A stretch of 64,000 bases of DNA, from the NCBI RefSeq assembly GCF_003966895.1, contig NZ_AP018449.1, positions 1,656,001 to 1,720,000 of the forward strand, given 5' to 3'. Position numbers and translations under genes: made by a program. Origin of the DNA: Methylomusa anaerophila (lineage in GTDB: Bacteria; Bacillota; Negativicutes; Sporomusales; Sporomusaceae). The notes below the pieces were generated by a model. That model was given only the letters and a program-made list of their open reading frames with translations. It did not search any database and was not told the DNA's origin. How positions within the stretch are numbered: position 1 is the first letter of the stretch; each line of letters starts with the position of its first letter. Below, one piece after another: positions 44,441 to 52,748 of this stretch.

Positions 44441-44624
44441 AGAGCAAGAGGTTTTTCCTTGAGTAGTTAATTGATAATATCCTACTTATTTGTGCACCAT
44501 AAGAAAAATAGAAATCCGTAGATATCGTAGTCTGCGGATTTGTAGACCGTATCCCTCGGGGTACGGTATTTTTAATTTTTCTGTGAAGCAAAAATACCTG
44601 ATTAGTCATAGTCTGCACTATACG

Positions 44625-44790
44625 CTAGTGGTTTGTAAACTCTAAAGCTATAGGATGAATTGCGAGAGGTTTTTCGTCCTGCGAGGCGGAGGAGGCGCGC
44701 ATATCGGGAATATGTAAGCCGACGACAACAAAGCAGGACGGAAAACCTCTCGCAAGAACACTATAGAATTAGGGTTTACAGACCACTGGA
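44625..44790. repeat. Long palindromic element, diverged relative of the 200-bp repeat family
   Basis: Outer inverted repeat (CTAGTGGTTTGTAAACTCTA against the complement of TAGGGTTTACAGACCACTGG), an inner stem (GCGAGAGGTTTT...AAAACCTCTCGC) and a core with GGAGGCG, an AT hairpin and GACGACAACAAAGCAGG. The core layout matches GGAGGCG...CAACGACGCAG of the repeats at 11.1, 16.8 and 20.1 kb, though overall sequence differs. Confidence 0.65.
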
Positions 44791-44817
44791 ATCAAGACCT
44801 AAAGGAGGGAGAGCTTG

Positions 44818-44940
44818 ATGAGGTTTAATGATTGTTTTAATAGCTGCGGAAAATTTGATGTTTGCCTGTGGCCTTTCTCTAATATTAATTTTTTGATCTT
44901 AATCATTTTTGTAATATTATTTTGTTTAGTTGGCATTTAA
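44818..44940 (+). CDS. 40-residue single-pass membrane protein
   Basis: MRFNDCFNSCGKFDVCLWPF then an Ile/Leu/Phe helix (NFLILIIFVILFCLVGI) to the end. An excellent ribosome site AAAGGAGGG precedes ATG 44818. Resembles in size and shape the YjcZ-type small spore proteins, though with Cys in place of Gly; identity not certain. Confidence 0.6.
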   Translation: MRFNDCFNSCGKFDVCLWPFSNINFLILIIFVILFCLVGI

Positions 44941-44959
44941 AAAATTAACTTTTGATTCG

Positions 44960-44992
44960 AACGTGCCGGTGGTTTGAAATCCTCCTGGGTTT
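44960..44992 (+). other. Degraded tRNA-Arg 3' end (island attachment remnant)
   Basis: CGTGCCGGTGGTT is identical to tRNA-Arg 34643-34655; the following TGAAATCCTCCTGGG matches CGAGTCCGCCCGGG with one insertion and several changes. The CCA end is lost. Confidence 0.6.
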
Positions 44993-45103
44993 TAAAGTAA
45001 AAATATAGTATAATTGGGCCGTCCCTGTATCATATTATAGTTGTCATTAAATGCTAAATGGATGTAGACAACACAATAAATATTCCATAGGGGAGGCGGC
45101 ACA

Positions 45104-45787
45104 ATGGAAACAATGCAAGAAACAAAACATGATATGCTGGAAAAAGGCGCTGTACTGCAGCGGGATAAAAGAACCTACGCCATAGCACCGCATATACCCG
45201 GCGGTATAGTTCTGGATTTTAATGTCATGCGTAAAATTGTTGATACTGCGGAAAAGTACGGGGCGCAGGCGCTAAAGCTGACAAGCGCGCAGCGGATTGC
45301 CATTGTTGGTATTGAGGAAGATAAGGTTGATCAGGTATGGAAGGAACTTGGCATGAAAAAAGGCCATGCTATTGGCTTATGTGTGCGCAGTATTAAAATA
45401 TGCCCGGCAACTCATTTTTGCAAACGGGCCCAGCAGGATGCCGTGACACTGGGGCTTGCATTGGATGAAAAATATCATGGCAAGGATTTGCCCTCAAAGT
45501 TTAAAATGAGTGTTGCCGGCTGCCCAAATTCTTGTAGTGAACCAGCGGTAAGGGATATAGGAATTATGGGTACCCCCAAAGGGTACACCGTTATGATCGG
45601 CGGAAATGCCGGCATCAAACCGCGGTTGGCCGATATATTGGCGGAAAATGTTCCGCAAGAAGACGTTATTCCTATGGTTGATAAAATTATCAACTACTAC
45701 AGCGAACACGCAAAAAGTTATGAACGGTTGGGAAACATGATTGAACGCCTGGGATTTGAAAGGATAAATCAGGATTTGTCAAACTAA
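45104..45787 (+). CDS. Small siroheme/4Fe-4S sulfite or nitrite reductase-like protein
   Basis: 227 residues. One ferredoxin-like half domain (about 15-85) followed by the Fe-S/siroheme domain with Cys pairs CPATHFC and CPNSC (CX5C, CX3C), and TSAQRIAI in the substrate-binding segment. About half the length of assimilatory reductases, like the small single-domain reductases of anaerobes. GGGGAGGCGG upstream. First intact core gene right of the island. Confidence 0.85.
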   Translation: METMQETKHDMLEKGAVLQRDKRTYAIAPHIPGGIVLDFNVMRKIVDTAEKYGAQALKLTSAQRIAIVGIEEDKVDQVWKELGMKKGHAIGLCVRSIKICPATHFCKRAQQDAVTLGLALDEKYHGKDLPSKFKMSVAGCPNSCSEPAVRDIGIMGTPKGYTVMIGGNAGIKPRLADILAENVPQEDVIPMVDKIINYYSEHAKSYERLGNMIERLGFERINQDLSN

Positions 45788-45820
45788 GATCGAGTCCTCC
45801 CGCTCACCGTAGTACAATAA

Positions 45821-45852
45821 AAAACCGTAGACGCTGGGTCTACGGTTTTTTT
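45821..45852 (+). terminator. Terminator after the reductase-like gene
   Basis: AAAACCGTAGAC, short loop, GTCTACGGTTTTTTT. Confidence 0.9.
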
Positions 45853-46093
45853 GTTGGTGCGCCCTGCAACCGGCAAAACTGGATGCGATTGAGAGACAGT
45901 GTCAGTAATTGCCAGGCAAGATTACTAATCAAAATAGACTTGCGCGACGCATTCTTTTACGCTATAATATCACAGTGACGCAAACACTTGTCTTGTATTT
46001 ATCAACAAGGTTAGAACAAATAGTTGCAACCCTGCCGGATTGCCGGATGCAGGGAAATATAAAATTCAAGTGTGCGCATCATAAGGGTCAAGC

Positions 46094-46558
46094 GTGGTGA
46101 ACAGGATAGTGGATGACAACTGTTATATGGGGTTGGCGCTTTTAGAAGCAAGGCAAGCTTACGATATTGGCGAGGTGCCGATCGGTGCGGTGCTTGTCCT
46201 GGACAATGAAGTGGTTGCCAGAGCTCATAATATGCGCGAAGCCTGGCAGGATGCCACCGCCCACGCGGAAATGTTAGTGATCCGTGAGGCCTGTCAGCGG
46301 CTCAAGCGTTGGCGGCTGACGGGTGCTACGCTTTATGTTACCATCGAGCCCTGTCCCATGTGCGCCGGAGCGCTGATTATGAGCCGTGTCAACCGACTGG
46401 TATATGGCAGTTCCGATTATAAAGCCGGTGCCGTTGAATCGATTTTTAACATTGTGCAGAATCCGGCCCTTAATCACTGCCTGGAGGTTACCGCCGGGGT
46501 CCGGGCCGATGAATGCGCCGCGATTATGAAGGACTTCTTTCGGCAGCGACGCAAATGA
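46094..46558 (+). CDS. tadA: tRNA adenosine(34) deaminase
   Basis: 154 residues. Zinc and catalytic residues HAEML and PCPMCAGAL are present. Converts A34 to inosine in tRNA-Arg(ACG). Start GTG 46094 (GTG 46097 also possible). The next elements are a partial and a complete tRNA-Ser. Confidence 0.94.
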   Translation: MVNRIVDDNCYMGLALLEARQAYDIGEVPIGAVLVLDNEVVARAHNMREAWQDATAHAEMLVIREACQRLKRWRLTGATLYVTIEPCPMCAGALIMSRVNRLVYGSSDYKAGAVESIFNIVQNPALNHCLEVTAGVRADECAAIMKDFFRQRRK

Positions 46559-46579
46559 TGAATGTGGAGAGGTGTTCTC

Positions 46580-46626
46580 GGAGGCGTGCCGAAGCGGTCA
46601 TAACGGAAACGACTCGAAATCATGTA
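46580..46626 (+). pseudogene. 5' half of a tRNA-Ser, truncated
   Basis: GGAGGCGTGCCGAAGCGGTC, a D arm and an anticodon-like ACTCGAAA loop match the 5' half of tRNA-Ser(CGA) next door; variable and T arms are missing. Bases 46565-46574 (GGAGAGGTGT) also equal the 5' end of tRNA-Ser(GGA). Confidence 0.65.
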
Positions 46627-46657
46627 ATGGGTGCATAAAAACTGAATATTTATACAC

Positions 46658-46746
46658 GGAGGAGTATCGAAGTGGTTGTAACGAGCCGCACTCGAAATGC
46701 GGTTGTCCGCAAGGGCACGTGGGTTCGAATCCCACCTCCTCCGCCA
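46658..46746 (+). tRNA. tRNA-Ser (anticodon CGA)
   Basis: Acceptor GGAGGAG/CTCCTCC, long class II variable arm, anticodon loop CTCGAAA, T loop GGTTCGAATCC, encoded CCA. About 89 nt. Confidence 0.95.
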
Positions 46747-46876
46747 AAAAGCCTTGAAATAAGCCCATTTTAGGTTTTTTTTCTTTCCCTTCTTCAAGGT
46801 GGAACATCGTCCCCGCCTGAATTGTTATCAAAATCCATCCTTTTTCTAGAATCCGCACGACAGCCATGTTCATTGA

Positions 46877-47201
46877 CTATAAAGCCGCAACTTGTTTACG
46901 TATTTGCCGTCGCGCATAGAAAAAGATGATTACTTGACCGACTCCTGCTAACGCCAGGTGATGGGATGTCGTCTGCAGCGCGCAGAATACCGCACCGAAG
47001 TTGAATACCATGCTGGCTGGCATGCTGATGAGGTAGATTCTCATATATAGCAGTTGCAGTAATGTTCATGGCCATGATAGGCAGGGAGAAGATCAATATT
47101 TTTCTGAATAGCGGTCCATTACCAATATCCGTATCGTGGTGGCTCTGTGGGGTCAAATGGAAATACGTTTCTTTTGCAATTTTTACAATCAGCGGTGGCA
47201 T
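46877..47201 (-). pseudogene. MATE efflux pump remnant
   Basis: Minus strand begins with DIGNGPLFRKILIFSLPIMA, the N-terminus of MATE transporters, then jumps to a second frame reading RIYLISMPASMVFNFGAV, a segment normally about 100 residues later. It ends at TAG 46877. Internal deletion plus frameshift, not functional. Confidence 0.7.
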
Positions 47202-47234
47202 GACATTGTGGTTCCCTTCAACTATGACTTAAAG

Positions 47235-47285
47235 CATCAAAAATCCGAACCTTTCTCAATCAGAAAGAGATTCGGATTTTTGATG
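47235..47285. terminator. Strong 15-bp hairpin between MATE and tRNA remnants
   Basis: CATCAAAAATCCGAA (47235-47249) is exactly complementary to 47271-47285. Symmetric and able to act on either strand. Confidence 0.65.
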
Positions 47286-47288
47286 TTC

Positions 47289-47355
47289 GTGCGCCTGACA
47301 GAATTCGAATTTGTGACCAGTCCGACGCGCCTACCCATCTGGGCCACGAGTGCCT
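47289..47355 (-). pseudogene. Degenerate tRNA remnant
   Basis: Minus strand has a D-arm-like GGCCCAGATGGGTAGGC, the start of an anticodon arm (GTCGGACT), then directly a T arm (ATTCGAAT) and CAGGCGC-AC. The 3' half of the anticodon arm and the CCA end are missing. Confidence 0.45.
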
Positions 47356-47382
47356 ATTCCTAAAAGTTTGCAACCCGGTGCT

Positions 47383-48411
47383 TTACTCTTTTCTGTGCGG
47401 ATAGGCTCTTTTGTACGGTTCTGGAACGTATCCAGGGACATCATATTTTTCGGCTGCCTGAACGGCGAAATACGGATTGCGCAATAATTCCCGGCCAAAT
47501 GCAACTAAATCAGCGCGTCCGTTTTGTAAGATTTCCTCGGCCATTTCCGTGTTTGTAATGAGACCAACAGCAATGGTCGGTTTTTTACACTCTCTGCGGA
47601 TCTGTTCGGACAGACCCACCTGATAACCCGGATAATCCCTGACGCCAGCCGGCAGCAAGCCGCCTGTACTGACATGAACAAGGTCGGCAAGAGCGGCGAT
47701 CTCGTTTATGATTTGCACCATCATGCCGCCGTCGATACCGCCTTCGGCATAATCATGCGCCGACACACGCAGCCAGAGCGGCTTTGTCGCTGGCCATACT
47801 TTTCGGATTGCTTCCAGCACTTCCCGTAGGAACTGTGCACGGTTTTTAAGGCTCCCGCCGTATTCGTCCGTGCGCCGGTTGGTAAGCGGAGATAAAAACG
47901 AGTGAAGCAAATACCCATGCGCCGCATGCACCTCCAGCGCATCGAAGCCGGCAGCATTTGCCCTCTCAGCCGCTTTTTGAAAAGCCGTTACGATCGTTGA
48001 AATCTGATTTTTGGTTAATTCATAGGGCGTGCGATCCTTGTCGCTGAACGGTATCGCACTGGGGCCAAATGGTCCACCGGCAAGAGAGGTACTTTTCCTG
48101 CCGGCATGATTGATCTGAACGGCAATTTTAGCCCCTTCCCGGTGGCAAACATCGACAATCTGCTTCAGGGCCGGTATGTGGTTATCATCCCAAATACCGA
48201 GATCCTGATCTGTAATTCTGCCCTCCGGCGTTACACCCGTCGATTCCACGATAATAAGTCCTGCTCCGCCGACCGCTCTGCCGCCGTAGTGAGCAATATG
48301 AAACAAAGTCGGAAAGCCGTCCGCAGCCGCTTGATACATGCACATGGGTGGCATAACGATTCTGTTTTTCAACGTTACATTTTTTATATTATAAGGTTCA
48401 AATAATTTCAT
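47383..48411 (-). CDS. namA: Old yellow enzyme family NADPH dehydrogenase (NamA/YqjM-like)
   Basis: 342 residues. FMN-binding TIM barrel: MPPMCMYQA (with the YqjM-type Cys near residue 26), AVQINHAGRK, VHAAHGYLLHSFLSP (catalytic His pair), TNRRTDEYGGSL and AFGRELLRNPYF. Reduces activated C=C bonds. Flanked by decayed genes on both sides. Confidence 0.93.
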   Translation of the reverse strand: MKLFEPYNIKNVTLKNRIVMPPMCMYQAAADGFPTLFHIAHYGGRAVGGAGLIIVESTGVTPEGRITDQDLGIWDDNHIPALKQIVDVCHREGAKIAVQINHAGRKSTSLAGGPFGPSAIPFSDKDRTPYELTKNQISTIVTAFQKAAERANAAGFDALEVHAAHGYLLHSFLSPLTNRRTDEYGGSLKNRAQFLREVLEAIRKVWPATKPLWLRVSAHDYAEGGIDGGMMVQIINEIAALADLVHVSTGGLLPAGVRDYPGYQVGLSEQIRRECKKPTIAVGLITNTEMAEEILQNGRADLVAFGRELLRNPYFAVQAAEKYDVPGYVPEPYKRAYPHRKE

Positions 48412-48441
48412 AATTTCTTCACACGCCTTTCGTCTTTTTAG

Positions 48442-48619
48442 CTATTGTACGCCTTTTGCTTTTTCTGATTTATCCATATTTTCCGCTGCGGGCGATTTAT
48501 CCGGACACAGCCCAATCAGCCCAATCAGCAATGCCCACGCCAGGATGCCCGCCGTGACCAGAAACGTATTGTGGATTCCGGCAGCAATCTTTTGGGGGCT
48601 GGCACTGCCGGCTTTTCTA
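48442..48619 (-). pseudogene. MFS transporter C-terminal remnant
   Basis: Minus strand reads AAGIHNTFLVTAGILAWALL, a final MFS helix, then a charged tail to TAG 48442. Only the last ~60 codons remain. Confidence 0.5.
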
Positions 48620-48957
48620 TTTTATGCATTTATCTTTTTCAGAAGCCAAGCCATGTTCTCGCCGCCGCCCCGCATATTCTCCATGCCTTCGCTGTCGTTC
48701 AATACTTCTCCCGGTTCCTTGCCGTAAACCATGTTCCAGTAGCTGCCCCCGACTAAGTACATCTGCATGTAATGCAGGAAGTGGTTCATCGTGTCAAAGG
48801 CCTGCATGCCGCCGCCTTGTGTTTGAATATGTTGCCGTTTGCCGCGGATACCATGCCCGACCGCTCGATAAAGGCCTTCATCTCCGGCGTCACGTCCGCG
48901 TAATAGACGGGTGAGCCGAGGACGATCCCGTCCGCAGTTATGTGAGTCGTGGAAACG
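48620..48957 (-). pseudogene. Flavodoxin-like NAD(P)H oxidoreductase remnant
   Basis: Minus strand reads DGIVLGSPVYYADVTPEMK, then after a deletion and frame change MQAFDTMNHFLHYMQMYL and KEPGEVLNDSEGMENM, stop at 48620. The N-terminal FMN loop and the middle are lost. Confidence 0.7.
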
Positions 48958-49124
48958 TCGTCACACTTTTGCCTTCGATTGTAGCGGCGGGGATTCAGAC
49001 CCCGTCCGTCGCCGTGCGGGAAATCAGCCAGATTCCAATTTACCGGGAGATTTCCGTTGCCATGAAAAAAGAGAATGTCCCCTCTTATCTGCCCATGTTT
49101 TCCGAGGAGGCTGCAACACTCTAA
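48942..49124 (+). pseudogene. LysR-type regulator C-terminal remnant
   Basis: Plus strand reads TLLPSIVAAG, VAVREISQIPIYREISVAMK and YLPMFSEEAATL before TAA 49124, the end of a LysR effector-binding domain. It abuts the flavodoxin remnant, so a deletion fused what was probably a divergent regulator-enzyme pair. Confidence 0.6.
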
Positions 49125-49150
49125 ATTTCCGGCATGCTGTTACGCACCCA

Positions 49151-49621
49151 TTACTGAAAACAAGGTACCCCGTTCTGTTCAAGCTCCAGCAGGGCTTTTT
49201 TCATGTCAAGGCCGCCTGCATAACCGGTGAGAGCGCCGTCTGTTCCGATTACCCGGTGGCAGGGGACGACGACCATCATCGGGTTTTTGCTGTTCGCCAG
49301 GCCCACTGCGCGGCTTGCTTTCGGACTGCCGAGGACCGCCGCTATCTGTTTGTAGGTACGGGTTTCCCCATAGGGAATCTGACAAAGCGCGTTCCACACT
49401 TTTTTCTGAAACTCCGTACCATGGAGCACGTATGGGAAGTCAAAGGTGCGGCGCTGTCCTTTGAGATAGGCGCGTACCTGGTCAAAAGCCAAATCGGAAA
49501 GCGCGGAAGGCTCGTTATCAGCGTCAATCTGATCCGCTTGTTTCAAAAAAATGATTGCCGTAGCGGTATACCCGATCTTCAAAATTCCAAATTCAAAATC
49601 ATAGAAAGCGTACTTGCTCAT
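49151..49621 (-). CDS. ogt: Methylated-DNA-protein-cysteine methyltransferase
   Basis: 156 residues. Active-site PCHRVIG (acceptor Cys), helix-turn-helix segment IPYGETRTYKQIA and NPMMVVVPCH are intact. Removes O6-alkyl groups from guanine. Downstream of the AlkA-like glycosylase gene on the same strand, forming an alkylation-repair pair. Confidence 0.93.
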   Translation of the reverse strand: MSKYAFYDFEFGILKIGYTATAIIFLKQADQIDADNEPSALSDLAFDQVRAYLKGQRRTFDFPYVLHGTEFQKKVWNALCQIPYGETRTYKQIAAVLGSPKASRAVGLANSKNPMMVVVPCHRVIGTDGALTGYAGGLDMKKALLELEQNGVPCFQ

Positions 49622-49690
49622 TTTCCATGCTCCTTTCTGTAGGCGGCAGGAGATAACCCTGCTGTTTTTGAAAAAGCGATAAAAAGATCA
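49618..49690 (-). pseudogene. AraC/Ada-type C-terminal remnant between repair genes
   Basis: Minus strand reads DLFIAFSKTAGLSPAAYRKE then HGK and stop, the end of an AraC-type DNA-binding domain as found in Ada regulators. It ends at the ogt start codon. Confidence 0.55.
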
Positions 49691-50344
49691 TTTCTTCGCC
49701 GCCTCCTTTCTCTTTTGGGGTGCATAGTCCCGCATTTCCGGAATCTCACCACTGGCAATTGCCCAAAGATACAGGCTTGCCACCGTTCCATAGGGCGAGT
49801 ATCGCCTGGCGTATTGCGCAAAATTTTTTTTGTCGATGCTTCTGTGATGATACAGCATCCGCATGCCGCGGTGAATGGCAAGGTCCCCGAAGCTCACAAT
49901 ATCGGGACGCTGCATACAGAAGGTCATGATCATTTCCGCAGTCCACACGCCGATGCCTTTTAGAGCGGAAAGCTCTTTGATAACCTCAGCATCTGGCAGG
50001 CTGGTGAGCGCAGCGATGTCAAATTCTTTATTTCCGACTTTCTCTGCAAAGTCTTTGATGTACCCGGCCTTTTTGAAGGTCATGCCAAGTTTTTGAAGCT
50101 CGTCTAATTCCAGGGAATCTATCGCAGCGGCATTGATATTCCCAATCCTGCCGCTAAGCCTTTGCCAGATGGTCGCTTGGGCGCGGGTGGAGATCTGCTG
50201 CCCGATGATATGGTGGACCACAGAGGAGAAAAGATCGCCGTCAACCGCCCGGTAGATATGCCCGATCCGATCAATCGCCGCCCCGAGCAACTCATCGCGG
50301 CCTTTTAAGAATTTAATTTCCTTGCTGCCATATTCAAAATACAA
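49688..50344 (-). CDS. DNA-3-methyladenine glycosylase (AlkA-like, HhH-GPD)
   Basis: 218 residues. Helix-hairpin-helix LKGIGVWTAEMIM followed by FGDLAIHRGM with the catalytic Asp. Lacks the N-terminal TBP-like domain of E. coli AlkA, as in short AlkA proteins. Excises alkylated bases. The start is preceded by GGAGGTGAT. Confidence 0.9.
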   Translation of the reverse strand: MYFEYGSKEIKFLKGRDELLGAAIDRIGHIYRAVDGDLFSSVVHHIIGQQISTRAQATIWQRLSGRIGNINAAAIDSLELDELQKLGMTFKKAGYIKDFAEKVGNKEFDIAALTSLPDAEVIKELSALKGIGVWTAEMIMTFCMQRPDIVSFGDLAIHRGMRMLYHHRSIDKKNFAQYARRYSPYGTVASLYLWAIASGEIPEMRDYAPQKRKEAAKK

Positions 50345-50410
50345 AAAATCACCTCCGCTGCTGCAATTATAACATAGGCATCCGGTGACTTTCTTCTCAA
50401 TTTCGGATAT

Positions 50411-50617
50411 TCAACTATCCTCGGACCCATTTATTTCCATGCCCGTCCTGACTGCCGTTGCTTTCCATTCATAACATGTAAGTACGGCCTGTTCCCGCAC
50501 CGGTCTGGTTCTGGGCTCAGCCAGTGCCGTATATCCCCCATGCGCCAGATAGATGGTTATCTTCTCCAGCAGTTCTTCCATAGTTGCTGCCCATATATGT
50601 CCACGGTGGATAATCAT
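50411..50617 (-). CDS. Small protein of unknown function
   Basis: 68 residues from ATG 50617, chosen because a near-perfect GGGAGGTGAT lies just upstream. MIIHRGHIWAATMEELLEKI, then an Ala/Gly patch and LTCYEWKATAVRTG. No family recognised. The 320 bp to the amidase gene (50618-50939) hold only AT-rich promoter-like DNA. Confidence 0.55.
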   Translation of the reverse strand: MIIHRGHIWAATMEELLEKITIYLAHGGYTALAEPRTRPVREQAVLTCYEWKATAVRTGMEINGSEDS

Positions 50618-50939
50618 GGTATTTATCACCTCCCGGCCGGCCGGCAAACGGCCTTATTTTTATTTTCTATACTCGCCGAAGGATTCCAATATACTCGTAG
50701 GCAATAATTTAACAATTTAATAATTTAATAACTACCGCCCGGACGCTTATTGGAATTACGCCCGTGGCAGTCCGGAAATCGAGTAGAATGGGAGAAATTT
50801 CTTAGGATGCTTTGTAGGATTTTAGCCATTAAGCAAGAATTATTAAATCTAATGAAGGTTAATGCGTGTAAGATTTGTGTTCGCGTTGTAACAATCTTAT
50901 TCTGAATTCGTCGAACGGATTTTCCGGGAGGGACTGATT

Positions 50940-52043
50940 TTGTCAAACAGCAGATATATTTCTGTGTTATTGTTCCTGATATTATTTACATTGCAAATTG
51001 TGTGGGCTTCGCCAATTGAGGCTGCTTCCCAAGCCAATCCGGTTGAACTCGCCGGCATTCGTTTTGCCGTACATACCGACGCCATCACCGGGGACAACAA
51101 ATTGCGGCTGGTGGTCGATGTTGCCGGTCCTGTGCAGGCAACGGCATCTTTAGACTCAGGGCCGGCCTCCCGTCTGACTGTAGACATTAAGGGAGCATCT
51201 GCCGGCAAGATTGCCGGAACCCTGGCTCTGGACGGAAATATTGCCGGTGATGTAAATATTTCATCTGTTGACCCGTCAACCAGCCGGCTGATCATTAATT
51301 TGCCGCTACGTATAGAGGAATCCGATTATAAAATATTTACCTTGCCCAATGATCCAACAGCCAATAAACCGTTCCGGGTTGTTGTTGATATTATTAAGCC
51401 GCCACCGCTGCCGGCGTTTCATTATACACCCGGATTAAGCGGCAAGATAATTGCGATAGATCCTGGCCACGGCGGCACGGACCCCGGAGCTATCGGCCCT
51501 GGCGGGAGTCAGGAAAAGACAGTGACCCTGGCCGTGGCTTTGAAAGTCAAGGAATTGCTTGAAAAAGCAGGAGCAACAGTATACATGACGCGAATGGATG
51601 ATCGCGATGTGTATGCTCCCAACGACGGGGCGACAGAAGAACTCAACGCCCGGGTCGTGGTGGGCAATCAAAATAATGCGGATATATTTTTGGATATCCA
51701 TGCCAATGCTTTTCAAAATCCTAACGTGGGGGGAACGGCCACTTATTACTACCGAAAGTCGCTATATGACAAACTGTTGGCGCAAAATTTACAGAACAGT
51801 GTTGTTAACGTTGACGGTCTAAATAACCGGGGAGTTAACCAGGCAAATTTTTATGTGCTTAAGTATACCCGAATGCCGGCTGCTCTCGTCGAGCTTGCTT
51901 TTATTTCAAACCCCGACGAGGAGAAATTGCTCAATTCACCTGAGTTTCAGCAAAAGATAGCGCAAGGACTCGTTGACGCATTAGATAGCTTTTTCACACA
52001 AGCGGCTAAAATAGGGGGTGGTGCCAGTGCTTCGTCAAACTAG
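50940..52043 (+). CDS. N-acetylmuramoyl-L-alanine amidase (Amidase_3) with AMIN domain
   Basis: 367 residues. Signal peptide (about 1-25), AMIN-type beta domain (about 32-150), then the zinc amidase: IAIDPGHGGTDPGAIG (ligand His), NARVVVGNQNNADIFLDIHAN (Glu region and His) and ALVELAFISNPDEE (catalytic Glu). Start TTG 50940 after GGAGGGA. Cleaves peptide stems from glycan strands in the periplasm; the pairing with GerM suggests a role in septation, cortex or engulfment. Confidence 0.93.
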   Translation: MSNSRYISVLLFLILFTLQIVWASPIEAASQANPVELAGIRFAVHTDAITGDNKLRLVVDVAGPVQATASLDSGPASRLTVDIKGASAGKIAGTLALDGNIAGDVNISSVDPSTSRLIINLPLRIEESDYKIFTLPNDPTANKPFRVVVDIIKPPPLPAFHYTPGLSGKIIAIDPGHGGTDPGAIGPGGSQEKTVTLAVALKVKELLEKAGATVYMTRMDDRDVYAPNDGATEELNARVVVGNQNNADIFLDIHANAFQNPNVGGTATYYYRKSLYDKLLAQNLQNSVVNVDGLNNRGVNQANFYVLKYTRMPAALVELAFISNPDEEKLLNSPEFQQKIAQGLVDALDSFFTQAAKIGGGASASSN

Positions 52044-52620
52044 TATCTGGATTATAACCGGGTTGATGACTGTATTACTCACCGCAGGCTGCGGCAGCAT
52101 GCCTGCATCCCAAAATACGGATAGTTCGTTGACCAGCGGCGCTGCGCCGGTTGATGCGCCGGCGTCCAAAACTTCAAATGTCCCTGACACTCAGGCGACG
52201 ATGGTAATTACAACTTATCAGGCGACGAAAGATGCCATGTATTTAATTCCCGAAACCCATACGGTACCCAAAAACGATCATCCGGCGCAAACTGCACTTG
52301 AATTATTTACAGCCGGTACCAATAATCCGGACCTTGTCACAATAGTACCGGCCGGTACCAAAGTATTAGGTATAAAGGTTAAGAATCATATAGCCTATGC
52401 CAATTTTAACAATGCATTAGTTAAAAGTAATCCTGGTGGGTCGACAGAGGAGATGTTGCTGGTTGCGGCAATAGTTGATACTCTGACCGAATTCCCTAAT
52501 ATTGAACGAGTGCAAATTCTTGTTGACGGTAAAAAAGTCGATACGATTACCGGCCATATGGACACCAGTGCGCCCCTTGGCAGATCAGAATATATTATCA
52601 AGAATCAGGCTGCCCGTTGA
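52027..52620 (+). CDS. GerMN-domain lipoprotein (GerM-like)
   Basis: About 197 residues. Lipobox LTAGCGSM near residue 22. The GerMN domain (about 60-190) shows TALELFTAGTNNP, VPAGTKVLGIKV and NFNNALVK. GTG 52027 is preferred with AGGGGG eight bases upstream; GTG 52018 and 52021 are in frame. It overlaps the amidase gene, so the two are coupled. Confidence 0.88.
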   Translation: MLRQTSIWIITGLMTVLLTAGCGSMPASQNTDSSLTSGAAPVDAPASKTSNVPDTQATMVITTYQATKDAMYLIPETHTVPKNDHPAQTALELFTAGTNNPDLVTIVPAGTKVLGIKVKNHIAYANFNNALVKSNPGGSTEEMLLVAAIVDTLTEFPNIERVQILVDGKKVDTITGHMDTSAPLGRSEYIIKNQAAR

Positions 52621-52643
52621 GCCAGCGGCTGACTAGTAAATGA

Positions 52644-52673
52644 AAGGGTTACAGTTTACTGACTGTAACCCTT
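52644..52673 (+). terminator. Terminator after GerM
   Basis: AAGGGTTACAGT pairs with ACTGTAACCCTT, then T-poor sequence; moderate strength. Confidence 0.65.
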
Positions 52674-52748
52674 AATTACTTTTGGGCGCTGTGATATGTT
52701 AGAATACACAAATAGGCGTTTATTAGACTGCTATTTACAGCCTATGGT

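Larger units (their letters stand above)
34600..44990. mobile_element. Decayed genomic island in tRNA-Arg
   Basis: Bounded by the tRNA-Arg gene on the left and a damaged copy of its 3' half on the right (44962-44989: 13 identical bases then a diverged continuation). Between them the base composition is visibly more AT-rich, and the content is XRE regulator, IS debris, toxin or acetyltransferase remnants, a tyrosine-recombinase remnant, and unknown accessory genes. The integrase is broken, so the island is presumably no longer mobile. Confidence 0.6.
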
